Source of the DNA: a virus
DNA: 41,443 bases
Virus record (IMG/VR): IMGVR_UViG_3300049912_000004
Span: 1 to 41,443 of that record
Direction: 5' to 3' (one strand)
Both the position numbers and the translations under genes were made by a program. Shown in pieces: positions 13,478 through 20,995 of the stretch. The notes below the pieces were generated by a model, which made no database searches, was not told the origin of the DNA, and worked only from the letters and a program-made list of their open reading frames with translations. Each line of letters starts with the position of its first letter. Within the stretch, counting starts at the first letter, position 1.

Positions 13478-15843
13478 GTGGCTAATGACCTCAACATCTG
13501 GAAGTCCATAGCGACGGTCCCCGATGAGGCCCGCGTATTGACCGTCTGATTGAAGGTCTGATTGATCGTAGTGCTCTGCTCGTGGCTGTAGACGCGGCTG
13601 CCCACGGGCAGTTGCACCAGTTCGGTGCCACGTTCGCCGACCTTGACCAGACCGGAGGCAATGCCGCCCTCCTGAAGACCAAGGAGTCGTTTGCCCGTTG
13701 CCGTAACCTTCTCGATGATCCGTAAAACGACAGACTTTTCGGCTGGTATTCTGCCGATGGACGCATTGAAGGCATCCGTCTTGGCAATAGCAGAGGCAAC
13801 GGCTCTATCAGAATAAATGCCCAGGGAGGTGATGTATTCCAGAATGGTACTTTTCCCCGTCACATAAGCATTCGTATTCGTGACGAGGCTACTGTAGAGT
13901 AGTCCATTGCCAGTAGTCAGATAGTCGGATCGCAACTTCGCCTGTCCGAGCGCCTTGTTGTATTCATCCTGGTTTATCGTGCCTGCAGCGAGTGCCTTCT
14001 TGAGCTCCACGGTGATCGAGAGTACCAGGTCATCTTGTGACCGCTTCAGAAAGCCTGTGGCACGTTCCACGGCAAGAACATCGGGTACGGTTTTTTCCAT
14101 CGTATTCCGATAGTATTGGTAGGCGTCACCCGCCACCCGGACAGAGTTAGCACTTGTGGCGATCTCAGTTGTGGCAGCGGCCATCTTGGGCGGGGCTGCC
14201 ACAACTGCCGTCGTCAATGCGTTGACTTGTGCTGTAGCCGTGCCCGCAGCGACACCGACCCGCTCCAGGTTGGCAATCGTAGTAGTAGTCGTCTCGTCTC
14301 CGATTGTCGTGGTGACAGTCCTTGTCGTTGCGCCCCCGGCTGGCTTGACAACCAACTCTGTGGTCTCTATGACGACAGCTTTCTTGGCAGGGATCTTGTC
14401 GATGGATTCGGTAAGCCCATCAGTCTTCTCGGTTGCTGCTGTCGCTACGCCAGCGAGCTTGCTCAATTCCTCGTTGGTCTGCATCTCGGCAGGCAGTGCC
14501 TTGTACATTGCCAGGCGAAGAGTATCATTCGTCGCTGCCCACCGTCCTATCCAAGTGATCACCGTCGCCCCGGCTTTGATCACCCATTCCAGGATGTCCC
14601 TCACAGCCCGGAGCGATAGGATCACCGGATTGATAGCCAGGGCAAACTTGCCCATTGCTGATACCAGAGGAATCGAGGCGAATATCTTGGATAGGGTGTT
14701 GATCTGCGAGATGGTATCTGGCAACTTTGGCAGTCGCTCCATGAGCCAGTCCAGGATGCCAGACGTTTCGAGCAGTTTCGATGCCATCACCGCTAGACTA
14801 TCCTTGAGATTCGCAACCGTAGCGGCCAGGAAGTCGAGTTTGTCATCGGCAGACATGCCAGCAGTACCCAGCTTCTCAAGTTGAATACGTCCCTCTGCCA
14901 TTACCGCCAACTTGAACGCGTCGTCCTTACTCAATCCTTGTTGCGTCTTCTGGAGTTCCTTTATCCGTGTTTCGACGTTGGCGATATTGATGCCATACTC
15001 ATATAATCTACGAGTACTACCCGTTGCCAGCAATTGGGCAAAGTCCATGACGCGATCCCCTGCCTCTTTCATAGGATCGCCTAACCCAACGGCCATCTTC
15101 GCTACTTCACCCATCTGAGCAGCGTTGTCCACCAGACCCATTCCCATGAGTTTGGAGATCGCCAGCATAGCCTCTGTGTCTGGTACTGTCCCCCTGGTCG
15201 CCGCCCGGAATATCTCTAGGTTCTGAGCCGCCGCTGTCGCGCTGCCAGAAAACGCAATGTAGCGATCTCTGATCTCCTGAACAAGCGCACCCTGCTTGAC
15301 AAACTCCAGCCCCTCTTGTGCAAGCTTGATCACTGCCATTGCAATGGCGGCAGTCTTGACAGCCTGTTCTAATTCTGAGATTTCTTTCTTGGCAGTCTTC
15401 GCGCCTTCGCCCGTCTTTTTCAGTCCTTCGGCTGCCTTCTCTGCCTCTGTACCTGTGCCCTGCAGTTCCACACCGGCATCCTGTGCTGCCACGGCAGTAT
15501 CTTCGAGTCCATCGACAGTGTCATAGGCCACCGCGAACATGTCTTTGATTTCACTGGTAGCGGTAGCGACCGGGTCGGCCATAGCGTCAATGCCGGAACC
15601 GGCGTCGGCGCTTGCATCTGCCAAGTCGCCGACGCCATCAACTGCTTCCGCTGTGGAAGCACCCAAGTCCTCTAGGCTCTGTTCAATATCCTTGTTCAGG
15701 TCTGCGAACTTTTCCAGGGCTTCGCTGGCATCGTTTGTGCTGTCATCTAGTAACCCCATGGCACGCGCGGCACTCTCGGCCGCTCGGCTGATGGTGTCGC
15801 GCATGTTCATCAGGATATTGACAGTGTAAGCAGTTGACCCCAT
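13474..15843 (-). CDS. Tail tape measure protein
   Basis: 789 aa. The Ala/Thr/Lys-rich helical composition, several hydrophobic segments in the middle (~370-430) and a C-terminal GLQEGGIASGLVKVGERGTELVQLPVGSRV block are typical of siphovirus tape measures, which set tail length and are ejected into the cell. At about 0.15 nm per residue the tail would be near 120 nm. Position right after the G/GT chaperone genes and before Dit is canonical. ATG at 15843 shares bases with the preceding stop (TAATG). Confidence 0.9.
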   Translation of the reverse strand: MGSTAYTVNILMNMRDTISRAAESAARAMGLLDDSTNDASEALEKFADLNKDIEQSLEDLGASTAEAVDGVGDLADASADAGSGIDAMADPVATATSEIKDMFAVAYDTVDGLEDTAVAAQDAGVELQGTGTEAEKAAEGLKKTGEGAKTAKKEISELEQAVKTAAIAMAVIKLAQEGLEFVKQGALVQEIRDRYIAFSGSATAAAQNLEIFRAATRGTVPDTEAMLAISKLMGMGLVDNAAQMGEVAKMAVGLGDPMKEAGDRVMDFAQLLATGSTRRLYEYGINIANVETRIKELQKTQQGLSKDDAFKLAVMAEGRIQLEKLGTAGMSADDKLDFLAATVANLKDSLAVMASKLLETSGILDWLMERLPKLPDTISQINTLSKIFASIPLVSAMGKFALAINPVILSLRAVRDILEWVIKAGATVITWIGRWAATNDTLRLAMYKALPAEMQTNEELSKLAGVATAATEKTDGLTESIDKIPAKKAVVIETTELVVKPAGGATTRTVTTTIGDETTTTTIANLERVGVAAGTATAQVNALTTAVVAAPPKMAAATTEIATSANSVRVAGDAYQYYRNTMEKTVPDVLAVERATGFLKRSQDDLVLSITVELKKALAAGTINQDEYNKALGQAKLRSDYLTTGNGLLYSSLVTNTNAYVTGKSTILEYITSLGIYSDRAVASAIAKTDAFNASIGRIPAEKSVVLRIIEKVTATGKRLLGLQEGGIASGLVKVGERGTELVQLPVGSRVYSHEQSTTINQTFNQTVNTRASSGTVAMDFQMLRSLAT

Positions 15844-16390
15844 TAGCGCCGTCCCTTCGCCCTCTTGGCTGCACTATCCGCTTCCATCTCGCGCCAGCGT
15901 TCTATCGCCCGGTCGATGTGCCAGTGGCGCATCACGCGGCTCGCATCCTCACGATCCAACTGACTCGGCGTGCAGTGGTACATCCGGCAGAGCTCCAGGT
16001 CTCGGTAGTCCTCAGATACGGCAGGCGGTAGTATACCTCGTGGGCGTGACATCCACAGCGCCTTCACGAGGTCATCAGTCAGTTTTTTGCTTGCTCCACC
16101 TCAAAGATTGCCGAGATCAGGAAGCCCTTTTCCTGGACGGTCAGATCATCGACCACCGATGACTGGACACTGGGCAAAGGTAGCTCTTGATCGGCGTCGT
16201 CCACCCAGTTCCACGCCGCGACGTGATCGCGGATGATCTGATCGTCCAGTTCCTCACCGCCCTTGCCTTCGGCGGCGATCCGACGGGCGGCTTTGTACTC
16301 GCCCCACTTGATCTCCTTAACCTCGACCCATGACCCTTCGCCCTGCACCACGTCGGATGCCACGCGCCGGATTGATCGTCGTCTGCCCAT
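15843..16390 (-). CDS. Tail assembly chaperone GT, -1 frameshift product
   Basis: Predicted 182-aa fusion made when ribosomes slip back one base at 16082-16088. The first 103 residues are the G protein; after the slip the frame reads LTDDLVKALWMSRPRG... to the stop at 15843. The T part (79 codons; ELCRMYHCTPSQLDRED, HWHIDRAIERWREMEAD) resembles the second half of tail chaperones. In lambda-like phages the G:GT ratio sets tape measure packing. The T part alone has only a GTG at 16067 without a ribosome site, which supports production by frameshifting. Confidence 0.8.
16079..16390 (-). CDS. Tail assembly chaperone G
   Basis: 103 aa between the tail tube and tape measure genes, the usual place for the chaperone. 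It starts at the ATG three bases after the tube gene's stop and ends with EVEQAKN just past an A-AAA-AAC heptamer. Content is acidic in the middle (GGEELDDQIIRDHVAAWNWVDDADQEL), as is usual for this family. It folds on the tape measure during tail assembly and is absent from the virion. Confidence 0.8.
   Translation of the reverse strand: MGRRRSIRRVASDVVQGEGSWVEVKEIKWGEYKAARRIAAEGKGGEELDDQIIRDHVAAWNWVDDADQELPLPSVQSSVVDDLTVQEKGFLISAIFEVEQAKN
16082..16088 (-). promoter_or_regulatory. Programmed -1 ribosomal frameshift site
   Basis: A AAA AAC on the minus strand, in frame with GCA AAA AAC TGA of gene G, i.e. a canonical X-XXY-YYZ slippery heptamer one codon before the stop. An SD-like GAGGTGGAG lies a few bases upstream, the spacing at which internal SDs stimulate slippage in dnaX. 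The -1 frame is open directly into the T reading frame. Confidence 0.85.
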
Positions 16391-16393
16391 CGG

Positions 16394-16855
16394 CTACGCC
16401 CACGCCGCGATGGTGACGTCTGGCGAGTGGATGACCGCCTCCCAAACCAACGCATCGGCTGATGCCGCATCGCCGCCCGGATAGGTCATGCTGGCCACGG
16501 GCGAGACTGTGGCATGACTGGTGAACGCCAAGTGACTGGTCGCGCAGCCTGCCGGTGCCCAGCGCACTTGAGCGAAGCCACCGCAGGCCGTGGTGTATTC
16601 GGTCCACAGTTTGTACCAGTAGCCCGCCGTACTGTCAATCCAGACGCCGCGCAAGGTGATGTCTACCGCGCCGTTTTTCCCAACCAGCGTCAACGGCGAA
16701 GTCTCACCGAAAACATAGGTCTCCGATGTCGCCTTCGCCACGTCGCTCGGCGTGAGTACCATCACCTCGTCGGATGCGTCCAGCCATGTGGTGACCGTCC
16801 CGAACTTCAGTTGAACACAGAACGCGCATGAACTCATACCCGCAGGAAGTGCCAT
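16394..16855 (-). CDS. Major tail (tube) protein
   Basis: 153 aa. Strand-rich sequence with GTVTTWLDASDEVMVLTP, YVFGETSPLTLVGKNGAVDITLRGVWIDS and a C-terminal AVIHSPDVTIAAW. Gene order (before the G/GT chaperones and tape measure) and size fit the tube subunit that stacks as hexameric rings. Start at 16855 has GAGGATGAG upstream, after a GC-rich stem-loop in the intergenic gap. Assignment rests mostly on context. Confidence 0.75.
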   Translation of the reverse strand: MALPAGMSSCAFCVQLKFGTVTTWLDASDEVMVLTPSDVAKATSETYVFGETSPLTLVGKNGAVDITLRGVWIDSTAGYWYKLWTEYTTACGGFAQVRWAPAGCATSHLAFTSHATVSPVASMTYPGGDAASADALVWEAVIHSPDVTIAAWA

Positions 16856-16877
16856 CGTCTCATCCTCTCTATCTATG

Positions 16878-16895
16878 CGGCGGCCCGCGCCGCCG
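16878..16895 (-). other. GC-rich stem-loop before the tail tube gene
   Basis: CGGCGGC-CCGC-GCCGCCG, a perfect 7-bp stem in the gap between the 69-aa protein gene and the tube gene. No T-tract on either side, so not a standard terminator; it may protect or separate messages. Confidence 0.5.
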
Positions 16896-16905
16896 ACCGA
16901 TCACC

Positions 16906-17115
16906 TCACCGATGTTTCTTGGTGCCGTCTGGCGCAACCCCGGCCACGTTGACCGGCTCGCCCTCTGCCGTCTCGATGTAGCCGAGCTTGAGTAGTCCTT
17001 GGATCTCCTGGTCTGGCTTGTCGCTCAGGTCGATGATGTCGCCCGGCTTAACCTCTTGACTCGTGGAGATCAGTATCAGAGGAAACAATACCCGGAAGCA
17101 TTGAACCTGTGCCAT
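16906..17115 (-). CDS. Hypothetical small protein in tail operon
   Basis: 69 aa. The central KPGDIIDLSDKPDQEIQGLLKLGYIETA reads like the small beta domain found in short phage proteins near the tail tube gene, where a new residue position follows a flexible basic tail. The ATG at 17115 has AAGGAG ten bases upstream and lies inside the end of the glycosyltransferase gene. Role in head-tail joining is possible from position only. Confidence 0.6.
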   Translation of the reverse strand: MAQVQCFRVLFPLILISTSQEVKPGDIIDLSDKPDQEIQGLLKLGYIETAEGEPVNVAGVAPDGTKKHR

Positions 17116-17845
17116 GCTTTTCTTTCTCCTTGGCAGCCTCCACTTCACTCTGGAAGCGGAAGCCGGCCATAAAATCGAAAGCCCCGATACTGCGATCCGC
17201 CCCTGCCCCGTGCCCGGCCAGCACGCTCAGGTCCACATATACCGGAATATCCATGCTTGCTGCCTTGGTGCAAAAGTACCAGTCCTCCTGCCCAGGGTTG
17301 CCCTGAAACCACGGCTCACGCAGTTTGTACAGCACCCACGGCTCGATCAGCAGGTTGTGACAGCCGGTGACTTGCACCTCGAGCAAACTGTTGTCTGGCA
17401 CCGGATCGAGTATCTGTGGTGCATTCGTCTCGCAGTCATAGTGTGCAGCGATGTACTCGTAAACCTCAGCGGCGGCAACCCGCCGCTCTTTGCCGATGCC
17501 ATTGGCCTCCATGAAGGCCATCGGTAGGGCGCACTCGGTGGACCGGATCATCGTCAGGCAACCGACCACCGGTTTGTGCCAGGACATAAGCCGTTCGAGC
17601 GTCCGTGGCAGGAAGGCGCAATCCTGGTCTATGAACCAAAGATAATCATAGTCGCCCATCACCAGCACTTTCCGGGCCAGGTAGTTTCTTGCCACGTCCA
17701 CAGGCAGCGGGCGCGGCGGCCGCACCTGCGTCACCGTGACATCGGGATGGTTGGCGCAGTGCCATGCCTGCCACTGCATCATGCTGTCAAAGAACAGCCA
17801 CGACGGCGGCCCATTGATCGGAACGCACAGGGCGACTTTGGTCAT
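17048..17845 (-). CDS. Glycosyltransferase (GT-A fold, GT2-like)
   Basis: 265 aa. VALCVPINGPPSWLFFDSM at the start, RPLPVDVARNYLARKVL, then DYDYLWFIDQDCAFLP with D73-Q-D75 as the DxD metal/nucleotide-sugar motif, and later EVQVTGCHNLLI and QEDWYFC, all as in GT-A enzymes. It would transfer a sugar from an NDP donor. It lies inside the head-tail connector genes and overlaps both neighbours, so it is expressed with virion proteins and may decorate them, or change the host surface. ATG at 17845 with GGGAG four bases upstream and TGATG overlap. Confidence 0.8.
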   Translation of the reverse strand: MTKVALCVPINGPPSWLFFDSMMQWQAWHCANHPDVTVTQVRPPRPLPVDVARNYLARKVLVMGDYDYLWFIDQDCAFLPRTLERLMSWHKPVVGCLTMIRSTECALPMAFMEANGIGKERRVAAAEVYEYIAAHYDCETNAPQILDPVPDNSLLEVQVTGCHNLLIEPWVLYKLREPWFQGNPGQEDWYFCTKAASMDIPVYVDLSVLAGHGAGADRSIGAFDFMAGFRFQSEVEAAKEKEKHGTGSMLPGIVSSDTDLHESRG

Positions 17846-18057
17846 CAGTCTCCCTGGTTCACCACAATTGCCGCGACTGGCGGTAACTCCAAGTTGATGA
17901 GTTTGCTGTCTGCGTACTTTTCCACATATACATGGATGGGTTCATCGACCTCGCAGTCAACGACGATGCGCTTGACCATGTGCGAATCTTCGCCCAGCGT
18001 CTCACACAGCCTCTCGATCCACTTCTGCCCTAGAGCGATTGCAATTGTTGCTGCCAT
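17845..18057 (-). CDS. Hypothetical 70-aa protein
   Basis: 70 aa. KWIERLCETLGEDSHMVKRIVVDCEVDEPIHVYVEKYADSKL suggests a helix followed by a small antiparallel sheet. A strong AAGGAGG precedes the ATG at 18057. Same strand and tight overlap with the glycosyltransferase gene. Not recognised. Confidence 0.6.
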   Translation of the reverse strand: MAATIAIALGQKWIERLCETLGEDSHMVKRIVVDCEVDEPIHVYVEKYADSKLINLELPPVAAIVVNQGD

Positions 18058-18065
18058 ATCCCTCC

Positions 18066-18476
18066 TTACCTTCCCGCAATCGTCGTCACAACGCACCAGA
18101 ACGCGATACCCGCAATAGGAATGATCTCCATGCGACTGGCCCAGGTGCACTTGCTCGCGCCTGGCCAACAGTTTGCTTGTGCCGTGATCGCTGTCGTCAC
18201 CGCGTCCATCATGGCAATGCAGGCATCGAAGTTACAGTAACCGATGTCCTGGCCGACCGGCTCCACGACCACGACCAACTCGCACCGCAGGCTTGGGTTG
18301 ATCTTACCCTGCTCGCCAAACACCTGCGGCCCATTCTCGCCCGTGATCAGCATGCTCACGTAGGAGCACGGAATGTCGCCCGGCTCACCCTCAGGCCGTC
18401 CGGACTTCCATTGGTGTGTCACGCCGGCGATCTTCAGATCCTCTACTGCGTCAACGAAGGCAACAAGAGTGGTCAT
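18066..18476 (-). CDS. Putative tail terminator / minor tail protein
   Basis: 136 aa. It begins TTLVAFVDAVEDLKIAGV and has alternating strand and loop segments (SYVSMLITGENGPQ, LRCELVVVVEPVGQ, DACIAMMDAVTTAI) as in the tail terminator or completion proteins that close the tail tube next to the connector. Start at 18476 has GAGGT seven bases upstream. The call rests on size, position between adaptor and tube protein, and general pattern. Confidence 0.55.
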   Translation of the reverse strand: MTTLVAFVDAVEDLKIAGVTHQWKSGRPEGEPGDIPCSYVSMLITGENGPQVFGEQGKINPSLRCELVVVVEPVGQDIGYCNFDACIAMMDAVTTAITAQANCWPGASKCTWASRMEIIPIAGIAFWCVVTTIAGR

Positions 18477-18676
18477 GAACCAAACCTCACATCTATGACC
18501 TTCATGCCGTCGCAACTATCGGGTACTTTGTAGAGCCGGCCCGTTAGGCGCTTGAACTGTGCCACAAGAAAGAGAATCGGCACGTACCACCATGCGATGT
18601 GTAGCCGAACCGTATACAGATTCGGGTATCGCTCATCAGGAACATGCTCAAGTTTCATCCACTTCGGTGGTTTCAT
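18473..18676 (-). CDS. Small protein with one hydrophobic segment
   Basis: 67 aa. A single hydrophobic stretch (IAWWYVPILFLVAQF, ~30-45) flanked by basic residues might be a membrane helix. ATGA overlap with the adaptor gene and overlap with the next gene. Not recognised; could be a head-closure protein fragment with a buried segment instead. Confidence 0.55.
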   Translation of the reverse strand: MKPPKWMKLEHVPDERYPNLYTVRLHIAWWYVPILFLVAQFKRLTGRLYKVPDSCDGMKVIDVRFGS

Positions 18677-19554
18677 CGTGGCAAACTCCACTTGTACTTC
18701 TTGATGACATCAGTCACGTAGCGCGGTATCCCCTCCGGGATGGTGATCACGCCCGCGCCCGGGATGGCCGTGGTCACGAACACACTCGAATCTTTGGCCC
18801 GGTAGTTGTAGGCTCCCATCACCAGCACCGCCTGCTTGACATCCGCTGGGCACGTCGCCGACCAGCCCCACGTGCCCGCCACGCTCACCCACATATCCGT
18901 GTCAAACTCCCAGTAAGCCGTCACCAATGGCGGTGCCGGATTCGTCAACTCGATGTAGTGGTAGGGCGGCGCGTCGTTGCGCGGGAGCAGGACATAGCTT
19001 GCCGCCGCGATGACCGTCGCCGCCGTGTCGCCGTTGATCAGACCACCTGCGGCGATGGTCAACAGGTCATCGTCCAGGCGCAGCGTCCGGCTGTTAGGCC
19101 ACAGTGCATCGCTGCGGTAGTAGCGCGTCGCCGTCGTACTCTCGAAGTGGCGGTGCGTCTCACTCTCGATGTACTCCTCTGCTGCGTCCAGGGCCTGCTG
19201 GCACACAGTGTCATCGGCCAGCGCCTTTTTGATGTAGCATGGCGCGGTACTGGCTGCGGTCAGGTCAAGGTCAGTGCCTGCAATGGCAAAGGCTGCTGTC
19301 GTCGCCAGTTGGATCTGTGGGTCAGTGCCCAGAATGACAAAGTACACGGTCCCGGCTACCAAGGGCACAGGCAGCACGCCACCCGTGCCCACGGACACGA
19401 GCACCTTGTCGGCGACGTGCAGCGTAGACCACAACTTGTTCGTGGCCGATAGGTTCAGCGTGTCGCCGGCCAGGTCGCCCGCGCCGACGATGAAGGTATC
19501 GCTGTTTGACAGGTCCAGGTACTGCTTGAACTCAGCCAGTGTTACCAGACTCAT
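18673..19554 (-). CDS. Head-tail connector/adaptor protein (gp6-like)
   Basis: 293 aa. It starts LVTLAEFKQYLDLSN and later has CQQALDAAEEYIESETHRHFESTT...RYYRSD, then DVKQAVLVMGAYNYR and PRYVTDVIKKYKW, the helical core of gp6/gp15-type adaptors that sit under the portal. Between residues ~20 and 110 an extra strand-rich domain (TLNLSATNKLWSTL, GTVYFVILGTDPQIQLAT) interrupts the adaptor, about 90 residues longer than usual. ATG at 19554 with GGGAGG six bases upstream, overlapping the glycosidase gene. Confidence 0.7.
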   Translation of the reverse strand: MSLVTLAEFKQYLDLSNSDTFIVGAGDLAGDTLNLSATNKLWSTLHVADKVLVSVGTGGVLPVPLVAGTVYFVILGTDPQIQLATTAAFAIAGTDLDLTAASTAPCYIKKALADDTVCQQALDAAEEYIESETHRHFESTTATRYYRSDALWPNSRTLRLDDDLLTIAAGGLINGDTAATVIAAASYVLLPRNDAPPYHYIELTNPAPPLVTAYWEFDTDMWVSVAGTWGWSATCPADVKQAVLVMGAYNYRAKDSSVFVTTAIPGAGVITIPEGIPRYVTDVIKKYKWSLPR

Positions 19555-20531
19555 GCAGCGCCTCCCTTGCCAAAGTTCGCGCCGACCAGGGCCAGGTCCA
19601 AGATGTCAACCCGGCCGTCCGGCTGTCCAGTTGGCCCGGTGATGTCCGCACGATGATCCCATGATACTGAGCCGTTCAGTCCCTTGAACGCGCGCCCAAT
19701 GTCCGTCAGGCTGCCGTCTGCGTTGCCGAGCGAGCTGTTGCAGGCCGGCCCCGGTGCCCACGACTCCGAGCCGGTCATGTACGCCTGAAACCAGAATGCC
19801 CGTGTGACTCGCGGCTGCGTGTCCAGCCAGGCGAAAGCGGCTTTCAGGAATACAGCGCTGTCCAGGCCCCAGCACGGATAGAGGGCGAACTCTGTGACCC
19901 AGACCTCTGACACTCCCCATACTTGCGCTAGTGCTATGGCCCGACTCACCTGCTCTTTGAACGTAGTCAGCGGATCGCCGCCGCCCTTGTAGTACCAATG
20001 CACAGCCAGGGCATCCACTTGAGGAGGCGTGCCATACAACTGCTGATACTTGCTCCACCACAGACTGAGCCAGGTCAGATCCATGACGCCGGGCGATACG
20101 AGTTTCCGCCCGGGGTACGCCGTCTCCACGAGCGCCCACGCACGCGCGCCTGCGTCCGGGGTCATGTTCGCCTGCGCCGGTTCGTCCGGCTCGTTGAAAC
20201 CCATCAGCCATTGGCCGTCACCGATCAGGACGGCGCCGATCTGCGAAGCATTCCACAACATCGGGATGCCCGCCCCGCCTGGCGTCGGCCCCCAGTTATA
20301 CCAGGTCTCCACACCAGCGGCTGTGCGAATATCAGCCCGCTTGTACGTGTCGCCCGCGCCCCTCATGCACTTGCTCACATTAACCCTCGGCAGATAGACG
20401 ATGTACTCGCCGCTTGTCCTGGAGGGCTGCGCTGTGAGAGCCATTCCTAGCGTCAGAACCGCCAGAATTGCGGCCAGTTTCACAATTCGCGCTGTAGGAA
20501 CGCCTCCTAGAGGCACAGTCCACCTACCCAC
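19551..20531 (-). CDS. Secreted glycoside hydrolase (GH128-like) with dockerin-like tail
   Basis: 326 aa. A signal peptide (VKLAAILAVLTLGMALTA, ~17-34) is followed by YIVYLPRV, then a TIM-barrel-like domain with GFNEPDE (acid E114), DALAVHWYY and WVTEFALY (nucleophile E214), the pattern of the GH128/glycosyl hydrolase catalytic-core family acting on beta-1,3-glucans. The end (DITGPTGQPDGRVDILDLALVGANFG) is a Ca-binding dockerin-like repeat. Not a usual virion gene, yet it overlaps the adaptor gene. The start is uncertain: GTG at 20531, with other GTGs downstream and no good ribosome site. Likely degrades host or biofilm polysaccharide. Confidence 0.75.
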   Translation of the reverse strand: MGRWTVPLGGVPTARIVKLAAILAVLTLGMALTAQPSRTSGEYIVYLPRVNVSKCMRGAGDTYKRADIRTAAGVETWYNWGPTPGGAGIPMLWNASQIGAVLIGDGQWLMGFNEPDEPAQANMTPDAGARAWALVETAYPGRKLVSPGVMDLTWLSLWWSKYQQLYGTPPQVDALAVHWYYKGGGDPLTTFKEQVSRAIALAQVWGVSEVWVTEFALYPCWGLDSAVFLKAAFAWLDTQPRVTRAFWFQAYMTGSESWAPGPACNSSLGNADGSLTDIGRAFKGLNGSVSWDHRADITGPTGQPDGRVDILDLALVGANFGKGGAA

Positions 20532-20532
20532 C

Positions 20533-20940
20533 TCACATGCTGAACGTGATCGGGTACACCTGGGCCAGCGTCACGCGAAGGTAAGAATCCACCCGCGTGG
20601 CTTCCAGCGTTGCCCCGTCGTTGGCGTCCAGCAGGGCTTGCAGATCCGCCACTGCCCAGCCCCGGACAGGCACACCCACCGTCGCCAGGTTATTGGCCAG
20701 TGCGTTCTTGAGTGCCGTGGTCTTGGCCGTCTTCTGACTTGCGTTTGAGTGCGGCATGTCGTTGACGATCTTGAGTTCAGACCACGGGACTTGAACATCC
20801 TGATGCCGACCGGGCACCGGCGTCCATGGATCAGTGACCAGGGCGCGGTAGACTGCCCAGATGTCAAACAGGACCACCCCGCCGCCGTCCGTGTTGATGC
20901 GCGGCGCTGCTGCCAATTGGTAACGGAACTCGTATGCCAT
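20533..20940 (-). CDS. Hypothetical structural-region protein
   Basis: 135 aa. It begins AYEFRYQLAAAPRINTDGGGVVLFDIWAVYRAL, with a strand-rich N-half and a helical C-half (ALKNALANNLATVGV, VADLQALLDANDG). ATG at 20940 lies seven bases after GGAGG; in-frame ATGs upstream are less well placed. Possibly a small head or fibre accessory protein; not recognised. Confidence 0.6.
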   Translation of the reverse strand: MAYEFRYQLAAAPRINTDGGGVVLFDIWAVYRALVTDPWTPVPGRHQDVQVPWSELKIVNDMPHSNASQKTAKTTALKNALANNLATVGVPVRGWAVADLQALLDANDGATLEATRVDSYLRVTLAQVYPITFSM

Positions 20941-20995
20941 ACTCAACCCTCCAATGTCTGATGTAGCCATGATCGTGGCCGCTGCTTTTCGCTTC

